In this document: piece by piece, positions 35,400 to 45,137 of the stretch | Layout: the number at the start of each line of letters is the position of its first letter | How positions within the stretch are numbered: position 1 is the stretch's first letter | Source: JBATTK01 sp049670505 | GTDB lineage: Bacteria; Bacteroidota; Bacteroidia; Flavobacteriales; Flavobacteriaceae | DNA: 64,000 bases | Direction of reading: 5' to 3' | NCBI GenBank assembly: GCA_049670505.1 | Contig: JBATTK010000106.1 | Location: forward strand, 30,214-94,213 | Made by a program: the position numbers and the translations under genes | Notes under the pieces: generated by a model | Seen by the model: only the letters and a program-made list of their open reading frames with translations | The model's database searches: none | Told to the model about the DNA's origin: nothing

Positions 35400-38300
35400 T
35401 TATAATGAAACGTTAATTCCAAAAAGTATGGATCTATTGATAGGATAAACACCACTATCCACACCCAGGGTCAAGTTAGTTCCCGGGTCGGTTCTATTTG
35501 GTGGGGTTAATGAGGCAGCTCCTACCGAGCCTTCAAAACTTCTTAAACTTATTTCCGGATCCAGGCCCGTATAATTCGTGAATGTCAATAGATTTTTTCC
35601 TTGCAGGTAAAATCTTAATTTATCTACCTTGAGTTTCTCGGTAATGGCGGCGGGTAGCGAATATCCTATAACTATATTTTTCATTCTTAGATAAGAACCG
35701 TCCTCCACATAATACGTAGATTCGGCAGCCTCTATTCCTATGAGGGTAGAATTCTGTGTTACGGCGGGGAGACCTACTTCGTTAACGTAGTTCAGACTCC
35801 TTCCCCCAGCAAACTTATTAAAGTCCGTGAAAAATTTGTTGAAATTATAAATATCGTTCCCTTGGGATCCTTGGAACAGCAAAGAAAAATCCAAATTCTT
35901 ATAGGTTCCATTAAAAGTAAGGCCATAGGTAAAATCTGGATGGGGACTCCCAATAAAACCTCTTACCGGTGCACCAGTTTCATCCAGTTCGGAAAAGATT
36001 ACCCTTCCATCATCACCAATTCCTGCCCAGGTATTCCCATAAAAAGAAGATAGGGGCTGCCCCGCTTGGGTGCGTGTTGGAAATTGATCTCGTAATTGAG
36101 CGCCGTTAATAAAACTTTCAGGGTTTTCTGGATCTAATACCAATACTTCATTTTTATAAGCTGAAATATTAAACCCGACATTATACTTAAAATTGCTAGT
36201 GGAACGGTAGTTGTCATATGCTATGTCGGCATCAAAACCTTTATTGTTCATTTCACCCAAATTGGCCGGTACCGAATTTATATTTCCCAAAACGGTAGGG
36301 TCTCCTGGCACATTGAGTAACATATCTTCCGTAGTGGAATCGTACACATCCAAATTGAAATTTAGGGCATTGAACAATCTGGTGGTTAGTCCAATATTTA
36401 TACTTTTTGTGGTTTCCCAGCCTATTTCCGAATTTCCCCTAAGTGCAATACCCACTCCTGTTGCGGATGTAGTAGTGCCGGTTGCATAGTTGTAATTATT
36501 AATGTCCGGTCCAAGTGTGCTTGATCTGGCATCGGTTCTTATATTACCATTGTTACCTACAACTCCATAACCCGCTTTCAGCATAAGACTGGTAAAAACT
36601 TTTGAGTCTTTCATAAAATCCTCGTTGCTTATTCTCCATCCAACACTTCCTGAAGGGAAAACACCGTCCCTATTGGCGTCATTGAATAAGGAGGTGGCAT
36701 CTCGTCTAACCGTAGCACTTAAAAGGTATTTATCGAGGATTTTAACATCAGCTTTTCCGAATAACGAAAAATAGGTAGATTCTCCACCGGAACCATATCC
36801 GCCCCAAGCGCCACTTGCATTATCAAAAAATCTCACTTCAGGGGTAAAAACATCAAAATCTTGTCTGTTTACCGTAGTACTTCTAAAAATATTCTTGTTA
36901 AACTCGGTACCGAGCAGCACATCCAAATCTATATTTTCGCCCAAAGTCCTTTTATAGGTCAAGGTATTGAACCAGGTATAGGTTCTAGAGAAATCATTTC
37001 GTTCGGATAGGGAAGTCTGCAGATTGAAAATTTCCCCCTCGGGCGCCGGAGGTCTAAAAAATACTTGGTTAAAAGATAGGAGATCAAAACCTAGATTGGT
37101 CTTAAAGGTAAGGCCATCGATTAAATCAAACTCCGCGAACAAATTTCCTAGGGCTCTAAAACTTATGTTGCTATTATCCTTATTTCTATCGGCAATGGCA
37201 ATAGGATTGTTTCCATTTCCCAAACCGGAAACACCTGATCCGGCAAAATTACCCCCAACATCCCTTACAGGAATTAAAGGGTGTAATCTAGATAAGCTCG
37301 CTATAGTCCCATTATTTACATCGGCACCCGGAGGCACAATTTGATCTGAATACGATACCGTAACATTTTCACCAATTCTAAAGCCATCAGTAATATCAAA
37401 AGTAGAGTTTGCCCGTAATGTATATCGTATAAATCCCGATTCATAGCCTACACCTTCCTGATTCAAAACGCTCATGGAAGTAAAGAAATTAGAATTCTCA
37501 CCACCTCCGGAGGCGCTTATATTGTAATTTTGAGTGATGGCGGAATTAAAATATTCGTCAAACCAGTCCGTGCCCTGGGGATTGGCCCTGGTAATACTGG
37601 TAGCCCTGGAACTGGCATCGTACAAACTTTCATCCGCCGTTTGGGCACCAACAGGTATTAAATAGTTGGGGAGCAGGGGAGAGGTCCCACTTCCAAATTG
37701 CGGATTGGAAGGTGCGGCACCATCATTTTGAAATTCCCTCCATAAGGTCTCCGCCAACTGCTGTGGATTTGCCAAGTCGGGAAAAGCTGAACCAGGTATA
37801 AAGTCAACCCCTAAAAAAACGTTTCCGGAGAAGGTAACTTTTCTATTCCTTTTACCACCTTTAGTAGTAATTATAATAACTCCATTTGCAGCTCTGTTTC
37901 CATAAATTGCGGCAGAAGATGCATCCTTTAGAATTTGGACCGAGGCAATATCATTGGGATTAAGATCGGTAAGGCCGGCACCGGTAGGAGTGCCGTCCAC
38001 TATGTATAATGGATCGTTTCCATTTATAGTACCGAAGCCTCTAATTCTTACCGCGGCGGCACCACCGGGACCACCTTGGGCACCTACCACCACACCGGAA
38101 GCTTGCCCTTGTAGCGCCTGTTCCAGGCTTAAGGGAGCCGTTGCTTCCAAATTTTCAGACTTGACGGTAGTAACGGACCCAGTAATGTCCCTTGTGCTTT
38201 GGGCTGAGTATCCGGTAATAACCACTTCATCCAAAAGATTCGCATTTTCTTCCATGATTACATTGATTGAAGTTCTTCCGTCCACCGGGACTTCCTGGGA

Positions 38301-38621
38301 AATAAAACCAAGATAACTGAAAATCAAAATAGCATCTGTATCCACTTCAATGGTGTAGTTACCATCAAAATCGGTCTGGGTGCCAATGGCCGTCCCTTTT
38401 ACTATGACATTGGCTCCGGGAAGTGGACTCCCATTGGTATCCGTAACTGTTCCGGAAACGGTAGATTGAGTAACTGTTTTCATTTTAAACAGGGCCGTTT
38501 CCATGCCGCCATAGGTAAATTGAGCAAGCAAACAGATCATAACCGTAAATAGGCTGTTCAGAAAAACGGAATTCGTTTTTTTGAACAGTCCAGACGATTT
38601 GAAATTCAAATTTTGATTCAT
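35400..38621 (-). CDS. SusC/RagA TonB-dependent transporter (mannan locus)
   Basis: A 1073-aa outer-membrane protein. A long N-terminal signal region (about residues 1-40) precedes a carboxypeptidase-D-like regulatory domain (about 53-130, SGTVTDTNGSPLPGA). A plug (about 138-255, PLYIVDG, DASSAAIYGNRAANGVIIITTKGG) and a 22-strand barrel follow. There is no STN domain, so it is not of the sigma/anti-sigma signalling type. It is the first gene of the susCD-VCBS-VCBS transcript. Confidence 0.95.
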   Translation of the reverse strand: MNQNLNFKSSGLFKKTNSVFLNSLFTVMICLLAQFTYGGMETALFKMKTVTQSTVSGTVTDTNGSPLPGANVIVKGTAIGTQTDFDGNYTIEVDTDAILIFSYLGFISQEVPVDGRTSINVIMEENANLLDEVVITGYSAQSTRDITGSVTTVKSENLEATAPLSLEQALQGQASGVVVGAQGGPGGAAAVRIRGFGTINGNDPLYIVDGTPTGAGLTDLNPNDIASVQILKDASSAAIYGNRAANGVIIITTKGGKRNRKVTFSGNVFLGVDFIPGSAFPDLANPQQLAETLWREFQNDGAAPSNPQFGSGTSPLLPNYLIPVGAQTADESLYDASSRATSITRANPQGTDWFDEYFNSAITQNYNISASGGGENSNFFTSMSVLNQEGVGYESGFIRYTLRANSTFDITDGFRIGENVTVSYSDQIVPPGADVNNGTIASLSRLHPLIPVRDVGGNFAGSGVSGLGNGNNPIAIADRNKDNSNISFRALGNLFAEFDLIDGLTFKTNLGFDLLSFNQVFFRPPAPEGEIFNLQTSLSERNDFSRTYTWFNTLTYKRTLGENIDLDVLLGTEFNKNIFRSTTVNRQDFDVFTPEVRFFDNASGAWGGYGSGGESTYFSLFGKADVKILDKYLLSATVRRDATSLFNDANRDGVFPSGSVGWRISNEDFMKDSKVFTSLMLKAGYGVVGNNGNIRTDARSSTLGPDINNYNYATGTTTSATGVGIALRGNSEIGWETTKSINIGLTTRLFNALNFNLDVYDSTTEDMLLNVPGDPTVLGNINSVPANLGEMNNKGFDADIAYDNYRSTSNFKYNVGFNISAYKNEVLVLDPENPESFINGAQLRDQFPTRTQAGQPLSSFYGNTWAGIGDDGRVIFSELDETGAPVRGFIGSPHPDFTYGLTFNGTYKNLDFSLLFQGSQGNDIYNFNKFFTDFNKFAGGRSLNYVNEVGLPAVTQNSTLIGIEAAESTYYVEDGSYLRMKNIVIGYSLPAAITEKLKVDKLRFYLQGKNLLTFTNYTGLDPEISLRSFEGSVGAASLTPPNRTDPGTNLTLGVDSGVYPINRSILFGINVSL

Positions 38622-38976
38622 AATCTAAATGTATTAGTTAGTTAATTTTTCTAATTGGTTATAAATTGTGTATCCGATGACACTAGAAGGTGTCGAAACT
38701 TACTAAACATTAAAAGTATGTTAATCAATAGTTAAAGGATTACTGTATTTTGTCATTTAATGGCGAAATCATTAAAAAATTGTTAAAAAATTGTATATCA
38801 AACCAAAAACTATGGCTGTGTTTTATTGATTTGATAAACAGGAAGATATATGGGCTCATTTGAAAATAACCCTCTTTCTATTCAGGGAAATGCCGTTGTC
38901 CGAATAAGAGAATGTGTAAAGACAGTATTAGTTGGTTAGGAGTTTGTTTTTAATCTAAAATCAAGATTTCATAATT
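38622..38976. promoter_or_regulatory. Upstream region of susC; promoter region without a gene
   Basis: The spacer between the 2-epimerase and susC is AT-rich. It contains GACAC-tagaag-GTGTC (38680-38695), a small inverted repeat, and TATAAATTGTGTA (38660-38672). The latter differs at one base from TATAAATTGTATA (44040-44052) in the GH26/AraC intergenic region. It probably carries the susC promoter and may share an operator with the enzyme operon. Confidence 0.35.
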
Positions 38977-40188
38977 TTAAATTCTGACTTGAGAATTATC
39001 CAAAATACTTAGAATTTCCATTAGGGCCCTTCCATTATGATATGGACATTTCCATGGGCCTATTTTGTTTTCGACAGTAGATGGAATACCTTCCGGGTTC
39101 ACCCTAAAAAACCATTCCCCATTCTCGTGATCGATGATATGGGTTTCAATAAAATCCCAGACTTGCAGACATATATTAAAATAAGATCTATTTTTCGTAA
39201 TTTTCCATGCATAGACCAGCCCCACCATAGCTTCGGCCTGTGGCCACCAGTGTTTGTCCTTGTCCATTTCAAGGGTCGTATGGTCTTTGGAGTTCCATAC
39301 CCCAAAATCAGTATCCAATGCCTCCGAGGCAAAAGTTTCGACTACACTTATCAATAATTTCTCCGTTTGCAATATCAAAGGAACATCACCTGTTGTTTGG
39401 GCGGCATGCACCAATAACCAGGCTGCTTCAATATCATGGCCATAGGAAATTTCCGTGGATAGCGTTTTCCAGTCCTTGGAAAAGAACAGCTTTAAATGGT
39501 AGTTGTAGGCAAAAATTCTTCCCAAAAAAAGCGCAAGCAATTTTTTAAGGGATTTTTCGACCTCAATGTCCGCCGTAATTTCAAACAGGGCAGTATAGGC
39601 CTCAAGAATGTGCAAATGGGTGTTCGTAGTTTTTGGTGCATTTAAATCCTTTTTACTTAGACGTACATCTTCTATCGGTTTCCAGGTTTCGTCAAATGCT
39701 TCTATATAGCCGTTCAATTCACGATCATGCGCCTTGTCTTCAACCAATTGAAATAATTCCATAGCCCAAAGAATGGCCTTAGGATTTTTAGAATATTTGT
39801 GATATTCGGACAGGGCATAAATACAAAATGCCTGTGCGTAAATCTGTTTTCTTTTATTGGACGGCTTTCCCAGATAGTCTACTTCCCAGTAAACCCCACC
39901 ATTTTTTTTATCTTTAAAATTTTGGAACAAATAGTCGAATGCCCTTTGACATTCCTGATTGTACCTCCTGTCCTTGTAGAAATTATTTGCCTTGGAGAAC
40001 GTCCATAAAATCCGGGTATTTAGAACAATGCTTTTGGGATACTCTTTATCAACTTTATTATGATGGTCAATACGACCCACAAAGCCTCCGAACTCACAAT
40101 CAATGGAATTATTTTGCCAATAATCGAGTATGTTTTTTAGCTCTAAATCCAATTTTTTGGAAAATTCAATTTGGCTTTGCATATCCAT
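38977..40188 (-). CDS. AGE-family cellobiose/mannobiose 2-epimerase
   Basis: A 403-aa cytoplasmic enzyme with the (alpha/alpha)6-barrel pattern of N-acylglucosamine/cellobiose 2-epimerases. Conserved active-site blocks are SYGHDIEAAWLL near residue 250, HWWPQAEAMVG near 308 and YHNGRALMEIL near 383. Coupling with GH130 (6-bp gap) indicates conversion of mannobiose to mannosylglucose, the step before phosphorolysis. The arrangement matches the GH26/transporter/GH130/epimerase operon described for Bacteroides fragilis. Confidence 0.92.
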   Translation of the reverse strand: MDMQSQIEFSKKLDLELKNILDYWQNNSIDCEFGGFVGRIDHHNKVDKEYPKSIVLNTRILWTFSKANNFYKDRRYNQECQRAFDYLFQNFKDKKNGGVYWEVDYLGKPSNKRKQIYAQAFCIYALSEYHKYSKNPKAILWAMELFQLVEDKAHDRELNGYIEAFDETWKPIEDVRLSKKDLNAPKTTNTHLHILEAYTALFEITADIEVEKSLKKLLALFLGRIFAYNYHLKLFFSKDWKTLSTEISYGHDIEAAWLLVHAAQTTGDVPLILQTEKLLISVVETFASEALDTDFGVWNSKDHTTLEMDKDKHWWPQAEAMVGLVYAWKITKNRSYFNICLQVWDFIETHIIDHENGEWFFRVNPEGIPSTVENKIGPWKCPYHNGRALMEILSILDNSQVRI

Positions 40189-40194
40189 ATCGTA

Positions 40195-41382
40195 TTAGTA
40201 AAGACCTTGATTTTTGCCTATAAGGTTTAAAATATTTTCCACCGAACCGTTGGAGGTAAGCATATCTTTAGGAGTGTTTTTGCAATAATCCAACAAAATG
40301 TCAATTGTAGTTTTAGCAACGTGCATTCTAGTATCCGAAGAGGCGTAATAAATAAAAACATCTCCATTTACGTCAGTAATCCATCCATTGGAGAAAAGGA
40401 CATTACCTACATCGCCAATAATTTCATCATCATCGGGAGCCATAAAATAACCTCCTGGTTGATAGATTACTTTGGTAATATCATTAAGGTCGGTCATAAA
40501 CATGTATAGCACATATCTTAGTCCGGCCGCTGTATTGCGGACCCCATGTGCCAAATGCAACCAACCTTCTTTGGTCCTAATGGGAGAAGGCCCTTGGCCG
40601 TTCTTCAATTCATAAATTGTATGATATTTTTTAGGATTGATTATCGCTTCATTTTCAACAATTGGATTACCCATATCGCGGACAAAACCTAAACCGATTC
40701 CGCCTCCGGCCCCGGTCTCTATAAAACCATCCTGTGGTCTTGTATAAATGGCGTACCTGCCATGTACAAATTCTGCATGTAAGGTTACATTTCGCTGTTG
40801 ATTTGAAGAAGATATCAAATCTGGAAGGCGTTCCCAATTTATTAGGTCTTTAGATCTGATTATTCCTGCATTTGCTATAGCGGAAGAAGTATCTGTTTCT
40901 GGTGCTGAAGGGTCCTTCCTTTCCGTACAAAAAATACCATATACATAACCGTCTTCATGCAAAGTTAAACGCATGTCATATACGTTTACATCCGGATCTT
41001 CATTTTGAGGGAGGAACAGGGGCCTGTCCCAAAATTGAAAATTGTCGATTCCATTTTCACTTTCGGCAAAAGCAAAGAAAGACTTTCTGTCCTTTCCCTC
41101 TACCCTTAATACCAATACGTATTTATCATTCCATTTAATCGCCCCGGCATTGAACGTTGCATTTACACCTATTCTTTCCAAAAGATTTGGATTGGATTCA
41201 GGGTTTAGGTCATATCGCCAATGTAATGGTATATGTGCCGAGGTCAGTATGGGATATTTGTACTTTACAAAAATTCCAGAGGTGTGGGGAATTCGGATGT
41301 TCTTTTGCTGGATTAAACCAAGATGGTCATCAAATAGTTTTTGAATTGCCGGTAGCGTCGTTCGATTGCCTATTGTACTCAT
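40195..41382 (-). CDS. GH130 4-O-beta-mannosyl-glucose phosphorylase
   Basis: Phosphorolyses beta-1,4-mannosyl-glucose to mannose 1-phosphate and glucose in the cytoplasm. The frame opens at a TTG (41394), but the ATG at 41382 is the likely start, giving 395 aa. Family blocks are RIGVNATFNAGAI, VLVLRVEGKDRKSFFAFAES, and DPDVNVYDMRLT with the catalytic Asp near residue 136. SPIRTKEGWLHLAHGV is also present. Size and motifs match GH130 subfamily 1. It is 23 bp after the MFS gene and 6 bp before the epimerase. Confidence 0.92.
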   Translation of the reverse strand: MSTIGNRTTLPAIQKLFDDHLGLIQQKNIRIPHTSGIFVKYKYPILTSAHIPLHWRYDLNPESNPNLLERIGVNATFNAGAIKWNDKYVLVLRVEGKDRKSFFAFAESENGIDNFQFWDRPLFLPQNEDPDVNVYDMRLTLHEDGYVYGIFCTERKDPSAPETDTSSAIANAGIIRSKDLINWERLPDLISSSNQQRNVTLHAEFVHGRYAIYTRPQDGFIETGAGGGIGLGFVRDMGNPIVENEAIINPKKYHTIYELKNGQGPSPIRTKEGWLHLAHGVRNTAAGLRYVLYMFMTDLNDITKVIYQPGGYFMAPDDDEIIGDVGNVLFSNGWITDVNGDVFIYYASSDTRMHVAKTTIDILLDYCKNTPKDMLTSNGSVENILNLIGKNQGLY

Positions 41383-41405
41383 AAAATTACTCAATTGTAT
41401 TTGGT

Positions 41406-42791
41406 TTATTGTTCCCTTCTGTTCGTTAATTCTTTGTTTATTTTTATCATGAAATTGTCATCAAGTTTATAGAAAATCAAAAATACAGCCGATAGCAATG
41501 CGCCAATTGCAGGTAAAATACTCATCATCATACGAATACCGATCTTAGCCTCTTCCGTCTGTTCCATATTGGCTTCAAAACCATAATAGGCCAGAATCCA
41601 TCCGGTTAATGCACCACCCAAGGTCCACCCCATTTTTTGGGACATAGAGGAAGACGAAAAAATAAGGCCTGTTGCCCTACGTCCCGTTTTCCATTCGGAG
41701 TAATCGGTTATATCTGCATACATTGACCATAACAGCGGAAAAACAATTCCTGCACAAATACTAATTAAAAATTGAAACAGGAAAATTAGAAACAGATCAT
41801 CGGACTCAAAAAAGAAGAAGATACAACTCAGTAGGGTAGCTGTCACCATAGCGAATAAAAAAGTCCGTTTCTTTCCTATCCGGTCGGAAACAGGTTTGGC
41901 CAGAACAACCCCTATAATATTCGCCGCTTGCCCCAATACCAGATAAAGCGTACTGAAGGTAATAGGGATGTTGAGCAAAGGTATTTGAAAAGCATCTTGA
42001 GTATCAAAATAATACTTGAAGTAATAAATGGTTGAACCATCTCGAATTGAATTGAATATTAGGGTACTTATTCCGGCTCCTAATAATATAAACCAAGGGG
42101 CATTTTTGGCCAGGTTTTTCAAATCGGCCTTAAGGGCTGTTTTTTGTTCTTTTGGTGGTTGTATTCTCTCGCGGGTTAGATAGAATGTACCGTAAAAGAA
42201 TATTGCGGCTATAATGGCATAAAGGATCATTGTACTTTGCCAGCCTTTTTGCGGATTTATGATACCACCGTCATTGCTAAAGAAATCAACCAAAGGTTCG
42301 GCCGTCGCTAGTACCAATATGCTCCCGGCAAATGCGAAAATAAACCGGTACGACGCCAATGATGTTCGGTCTTTTAAATTGGAAGTCATGACACCAAGCA
42401 AGGAGGCATAAGGCACATTTATAGCTGTATAGGCAATCATCATTAGGCAATAGGTGACATATGCATAAATGATTTTTGATGATATGGTCAATTCCGGTGT
42501 TGTGAATGTAAGTACACCAAAAATTGCGAACGGAATGGGTATCCACAGCAAATAGGGTCTGAATTTGCCCCATTTGGTATTGGTCCTATCCGCTAAAATT
42601 CCCATTATAGGGTCGTTAAGACCATCAAAAATTCTAGTCAATAAAAACATGGTACCTACAACCGCTGCCGAAATCCCGAAGACGTCGGTATAGAAAAAAA
42701 GTAGGTAAACGCTAAACATTTTCCAGAACATGGAGGAGGCAAAATCCCCAAAACCATACCCAATTTTTTCCTTTATCCCAAGTCTTTCCAT
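41406..42791 (-). CDS. GPH-type MFS sugar:cation symporter
   Basis: A 461-aa inner-membrane transporter with 12 membrane segments. It carries glycoside-pentoside-hexuronide family features: N-terminal GYGFGDFASSMFWKM, DGLNDPIMGILADRT near residue 56, and a central acidic/basic loop. Position between GH26 and GH130 indicates import of beta-mannobiose or a related manno-oligosaccharide from the periplasm. Confidence 0.9.
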   Translation of the reverse strand: MERLGIKEKIGYGFGDFASSMFWKMFSVYLLFFYTDVFGISAAVVGTMFLLTRIFDGLNDPIMGILADRTNTKWGKFRPYLLWIPIPFAIFGVLTFTTPELTISSKIIYAYVTYCLMMIAYTAINVPYASLLGVMTSNLKDRTSLASYRFIFAFAGSILVLATAEPLVDFFSNDGGIINPQKGWQSTMILYAIIAAIFFYGTFYLTRERIQPPKEQKTALKADLKNLAKNAPWFILLGAGISTLIFNSIRDGSTIYYFKYYFDTQDAFQIPLLNIPITFSTLYLVLGQAANIIGVVLAKPVSDRIGKKRTFLFAMVTATLLSCIFFFFESDDLFLIFLFQFLISICAGIVFPLLWSMYADITDYSEWKTGRRATGLIFSSSSMSQKMGWTLGGALTGWILAYYGFEANMEQTEEAKIGIRMMMSILPAIGALLSAVFLIFYKLDDNFMIKINKELTNRREQ

Positions 42792-42829
42792 TTTATGCTT
42801 TTTAAAAGTGTCTTTTGCCTATAACCGGA

Positions 42830-43984
42830 CTATCTTATTTTTCTGATGTTCTTTAAAAAGAGTACGTTTGGAAGTTCCTTAAATTTCTTAAAGTCCCTGC
42901 TGCTTTTTTGGCCGTTGAAGGGTACAAAATAATGATCCGGCCATGCATTTCTCCAAAAAAGCGCCCATGATATTCCTTTGTCCGAGACGTTTTTGTCCAA
43001 TACTTCTGTCCACCAAGTGTCCATAGTAACCATGTTCAAGCCTCCTTCCGTCATAGCATATGGTTTGTTTTTTTGTTTCCCTATTTTAGCTAATAGTGAC
43101 AAATTGTGATTTAAAAGTGCAATGTATTCTTCCATTGTTTTTTTGTGGTAAAGATCTATACCAAGGATATCCACATAAGCATCACCGGGATAAAATTTAA
43201 GATACTCTTCCTTGTTCTTAACGGCATCCGTTGAGTAGCAGTACAAAAGATTGTGAACATTATATCGGGTTGTTAACAGTTTAAATGTTTCCTTCCATAG
43301 AAGTTTGAACTCTTCAGGAGTACAATTGCCATGTCCCCACCAAAACCAAGAGCCGTTCATTTCATGATATGGCCTAAAAACAATTGGAATACCCTTTCCT
43401 GATTTGGTTTCAAGACCATTTAAAAAATCTGCCACTTTTAGAAGCCAAGCCCTGTATTTTGAGTTTAATGCCCCACCCTCCAAAATATATGAAACGGTGG
43501 GCGAGGGATCCCATGCGGATTTTTTCGTAAGGGGGTTATCAGGGTGCCAACTAAGCGTAATTATACCGCCTTTTTTATGGGCTTTTCGAATGAGTTTGGC
43601 CATAAGGTTAAAATTTACCGTGTCCAGATTTTGCTGATGTCCAAGTTCAATATGCCCTAGTTCAAATCCATAAACAGCGGGGAAATCACCTGAGACCTCT
43701 TTGACATCACTTTTATAGACGTTACCATCGTTTTTCCAACCTAGACCGTAAGCCGTGGCGTCCTGATGACCAAAAGCATAACCGGTCTTTGGTATTTCCT
43801 TGATTCTGACCATTAGGTGTTTTGCCGAACTTGTTGCGTTGGGGTCTGCTAAATTTTGTTCGTGCGATTTAGTCATAAATGAACTTTTGCAAGAGGTAAA
43901 GGTAATTCCTACCAATATTATTAATATACATGACCATAAAACTTCAGGTACGCCGCAGTTGACATATAATTTTCTTTTTGACAA
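42830..43984 (-). CDS. GH26 beta-mannanase, lipoprotein
   Basis: A 384-aa endo- or exo-acting beta-1,4-mannanase. The start is TTG at 43984; it is needed to give the basic n-region (MSKRK) and hydrophobic core before the lipobox FTSC (Cys32), and the next in-frame ATG lies beyond the lipobox. Catalytic residues are E208 (acid/base) in RPYHEMNGSWFWWG and E313 (nucleophile) in YAMTEGGLN. It is anchored in the outer membrane or periplasm and probably releases mannobiose. First gene of the enzyme operon. Confidence 0.92.
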   Translation of the reverse strand: MSKRKLYVNCGVPEVLWSCILIILVGITFTSCKSSFMTKSHEQNLADPNATSSAKHLMVRIKEIPKTGYAFGHQDATAYGLGWKNDGNVYKSDVKEVSGDFPAVYGFELGHIELGHQQNLDTVNFNLMAKLIRKAHKKGGIITLSWHPDNPLTKKSAWDPSPTVSYILEGGALNSKYRAWLLKVADFLNGLETKSGKGIPIVFRPYHEMNGSWFWWGHGNCTPEEFKLLWKETFKLLTTRYNVHNLLYCYSTDAVKNKEEYLKFYPGDAYVDILGIDLYHKKTMEEYIALLNHNLSLLAKIGKQKNKPYAMTEGGLNMVTMDTWWTEVLDKNVSDKGISWALFWRNAWPDHYFVPFNGQKSSRDFKKFKELPNVLFLKNIRKIR

Positions 43985-44029
43985 TTGTATATTATTAAGT
44001 GAAATGAAAAAATATTGCTAACAAATTAT

Positions 44030-44112
44030 AAAATAGTGCTATAAATTGTATAATCAACAAGTATTGTCTGCCAAAAATAATACATACCTTTACACTTATT
44101 AGGCACTATTTT
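44030..44112. promoter_or_regulatory. Distant 10-bp inverted repeat pair in the GH26/araC divergent promoter
   Basis: AAAATAGTGC (44030-44039) and its exact reverse complement GCACTATTTT (44103-44112) have centres 73 bp apart, about seven helical turns. The left arm is 46 bp from the GH26 start and the right arm is 28 bp from the araC start. That spacing would suit an AraC-type regulator looping the DNA between divergent promoters. Candidate -7 elements between the arms are TACCTTTA (44086-44093, plus strand, with TTG 19 bp upstream) and TATTTTTG (44079-44072, minus strand). Confidence 0.45.
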
Positions 44113-44139
44113 GTCATTAATTAGTATAAAAATATACTT

Positions 44140-45021
44140 GTGAATTTTTGTGATAGAAAAATACACCGGGAAATTACTCCCCTCTCCGATCAAGATAGTT
44201 TCATGGTTTTTGACCGTAAAAAGGATTTTTTTGATTTTCCTGTCCATTTTCATCCCGAAATTGAGCTTAATTTTATTGCTAATGGTAAGGGTATACGAAG
44301 AATAGTGGGAGATAGTATTGAGGAAATCGATGATATTGAATTGGTATTGGTCGGACCCAATCAGTATCATGGATGGGAACAGGATGATTGTTCTGCAAAA
44401 AAAATTCATGAGATTACCATCCAATTCAGCGAGGATCTATTCGATAAATCTCTTTTGCAAAGAACCATCATGTTGCCTTTGAGGGATATGTTCAATAAAT
44501 CTGCTCATGGGATAGTATTTTCTAAAGAAACGGGCTCCGGAATCTACCCAAGGTTGCAAAAGGTTTCCAAACTTAATGGCATTGATTATTATCTGGAAAT
44601 GCTATCAATTTTGTTCGATCTTGCCAATTCAAGGAACCAACGCTTACTTTCAACCTTAACGCTACATTTAGATGATTTTCAGAATAGCGAAAAGATTAAG
44701 TTGGTTTACAATCATATTCACGAAAACTTTCACTCAAAAATAACCTTGGAGCAAGTATCGAGTCTCGTTCATATGAGTTGTGTTTCCTTTAATAGGTTTA
44801 TTAAAAGTAGAACAGGTAGAACTTTTATCGAATATTTGAACGATGTGCGAATAGGGTATGCATCCAGATGGTTGATAGAACAAGATTTAAGCATTTCGGA
44901 AATAGCGTTCGGCTGTGGTTTTAATAGCCTGACCAATTTCAATAGGACATTTAAAAAACATAAAGGACGTACTCCCACAAAATTTAGAGAAGACTTTACT
45001 GGGATTCACAGGGTCCTTTGA
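44140..45021 (+). CDS. AraC-family regulator with cupin sensor, divergent from the mannan operon
   Basis: A 293-aa cytoplasmic regulator starting at GTG 44140. The N-terminal cupin (about residues 25-110) has the metal/sugar-site pattern FPVHFHPEIELNFI. The C-terminal AraC double helix-turn-helix (about 195-290) includes ISEIAFGCGFNSLTNFNRTFKKHKGRTPTKF. It is divergent from GH26 with a 155-bp shared region, so it is the probable manno-oligosaccharide-responsive switch of that operon. The effector is inferred. Confidence 0.88.
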   Translation: MNFCDRKIHREITPLSDQDSFMVFDRKKDFFDFPVHFHPEIELNFIANGKGIRRIVGDSIEEIDDIELVLVGPNQYHGWEQDDCSAKKIHEITIQFSEDLFDKSLLQRTIMLPLRDMFNKSAHGIVFSKETGSGIYPRLQKVSKLNGIDYYLEMLSILFDLANSRNQRLLSTLTLHLDDFQNSEKIKLVYNHIHENFHSKITLEQVSSLVHMSCVSFNRFIKSRTGRTFIEYLNDVRIGYASRWLIEQDLSISEIAFGCGFNSLTNFNRTFKKHKGRTPTKFREDFTGIHRVL

Positions 45022-45137
45022 TGTGTTGATCGGTTTCATTTCCGATGGACTTGTTGGGAATTTTTAAGAATCAAGACTTGCTCATATTGGCGAAAGTTAC
45101 CGATCGGGTAGGTTTATGTCAAATGTTTGGTTTTTAG

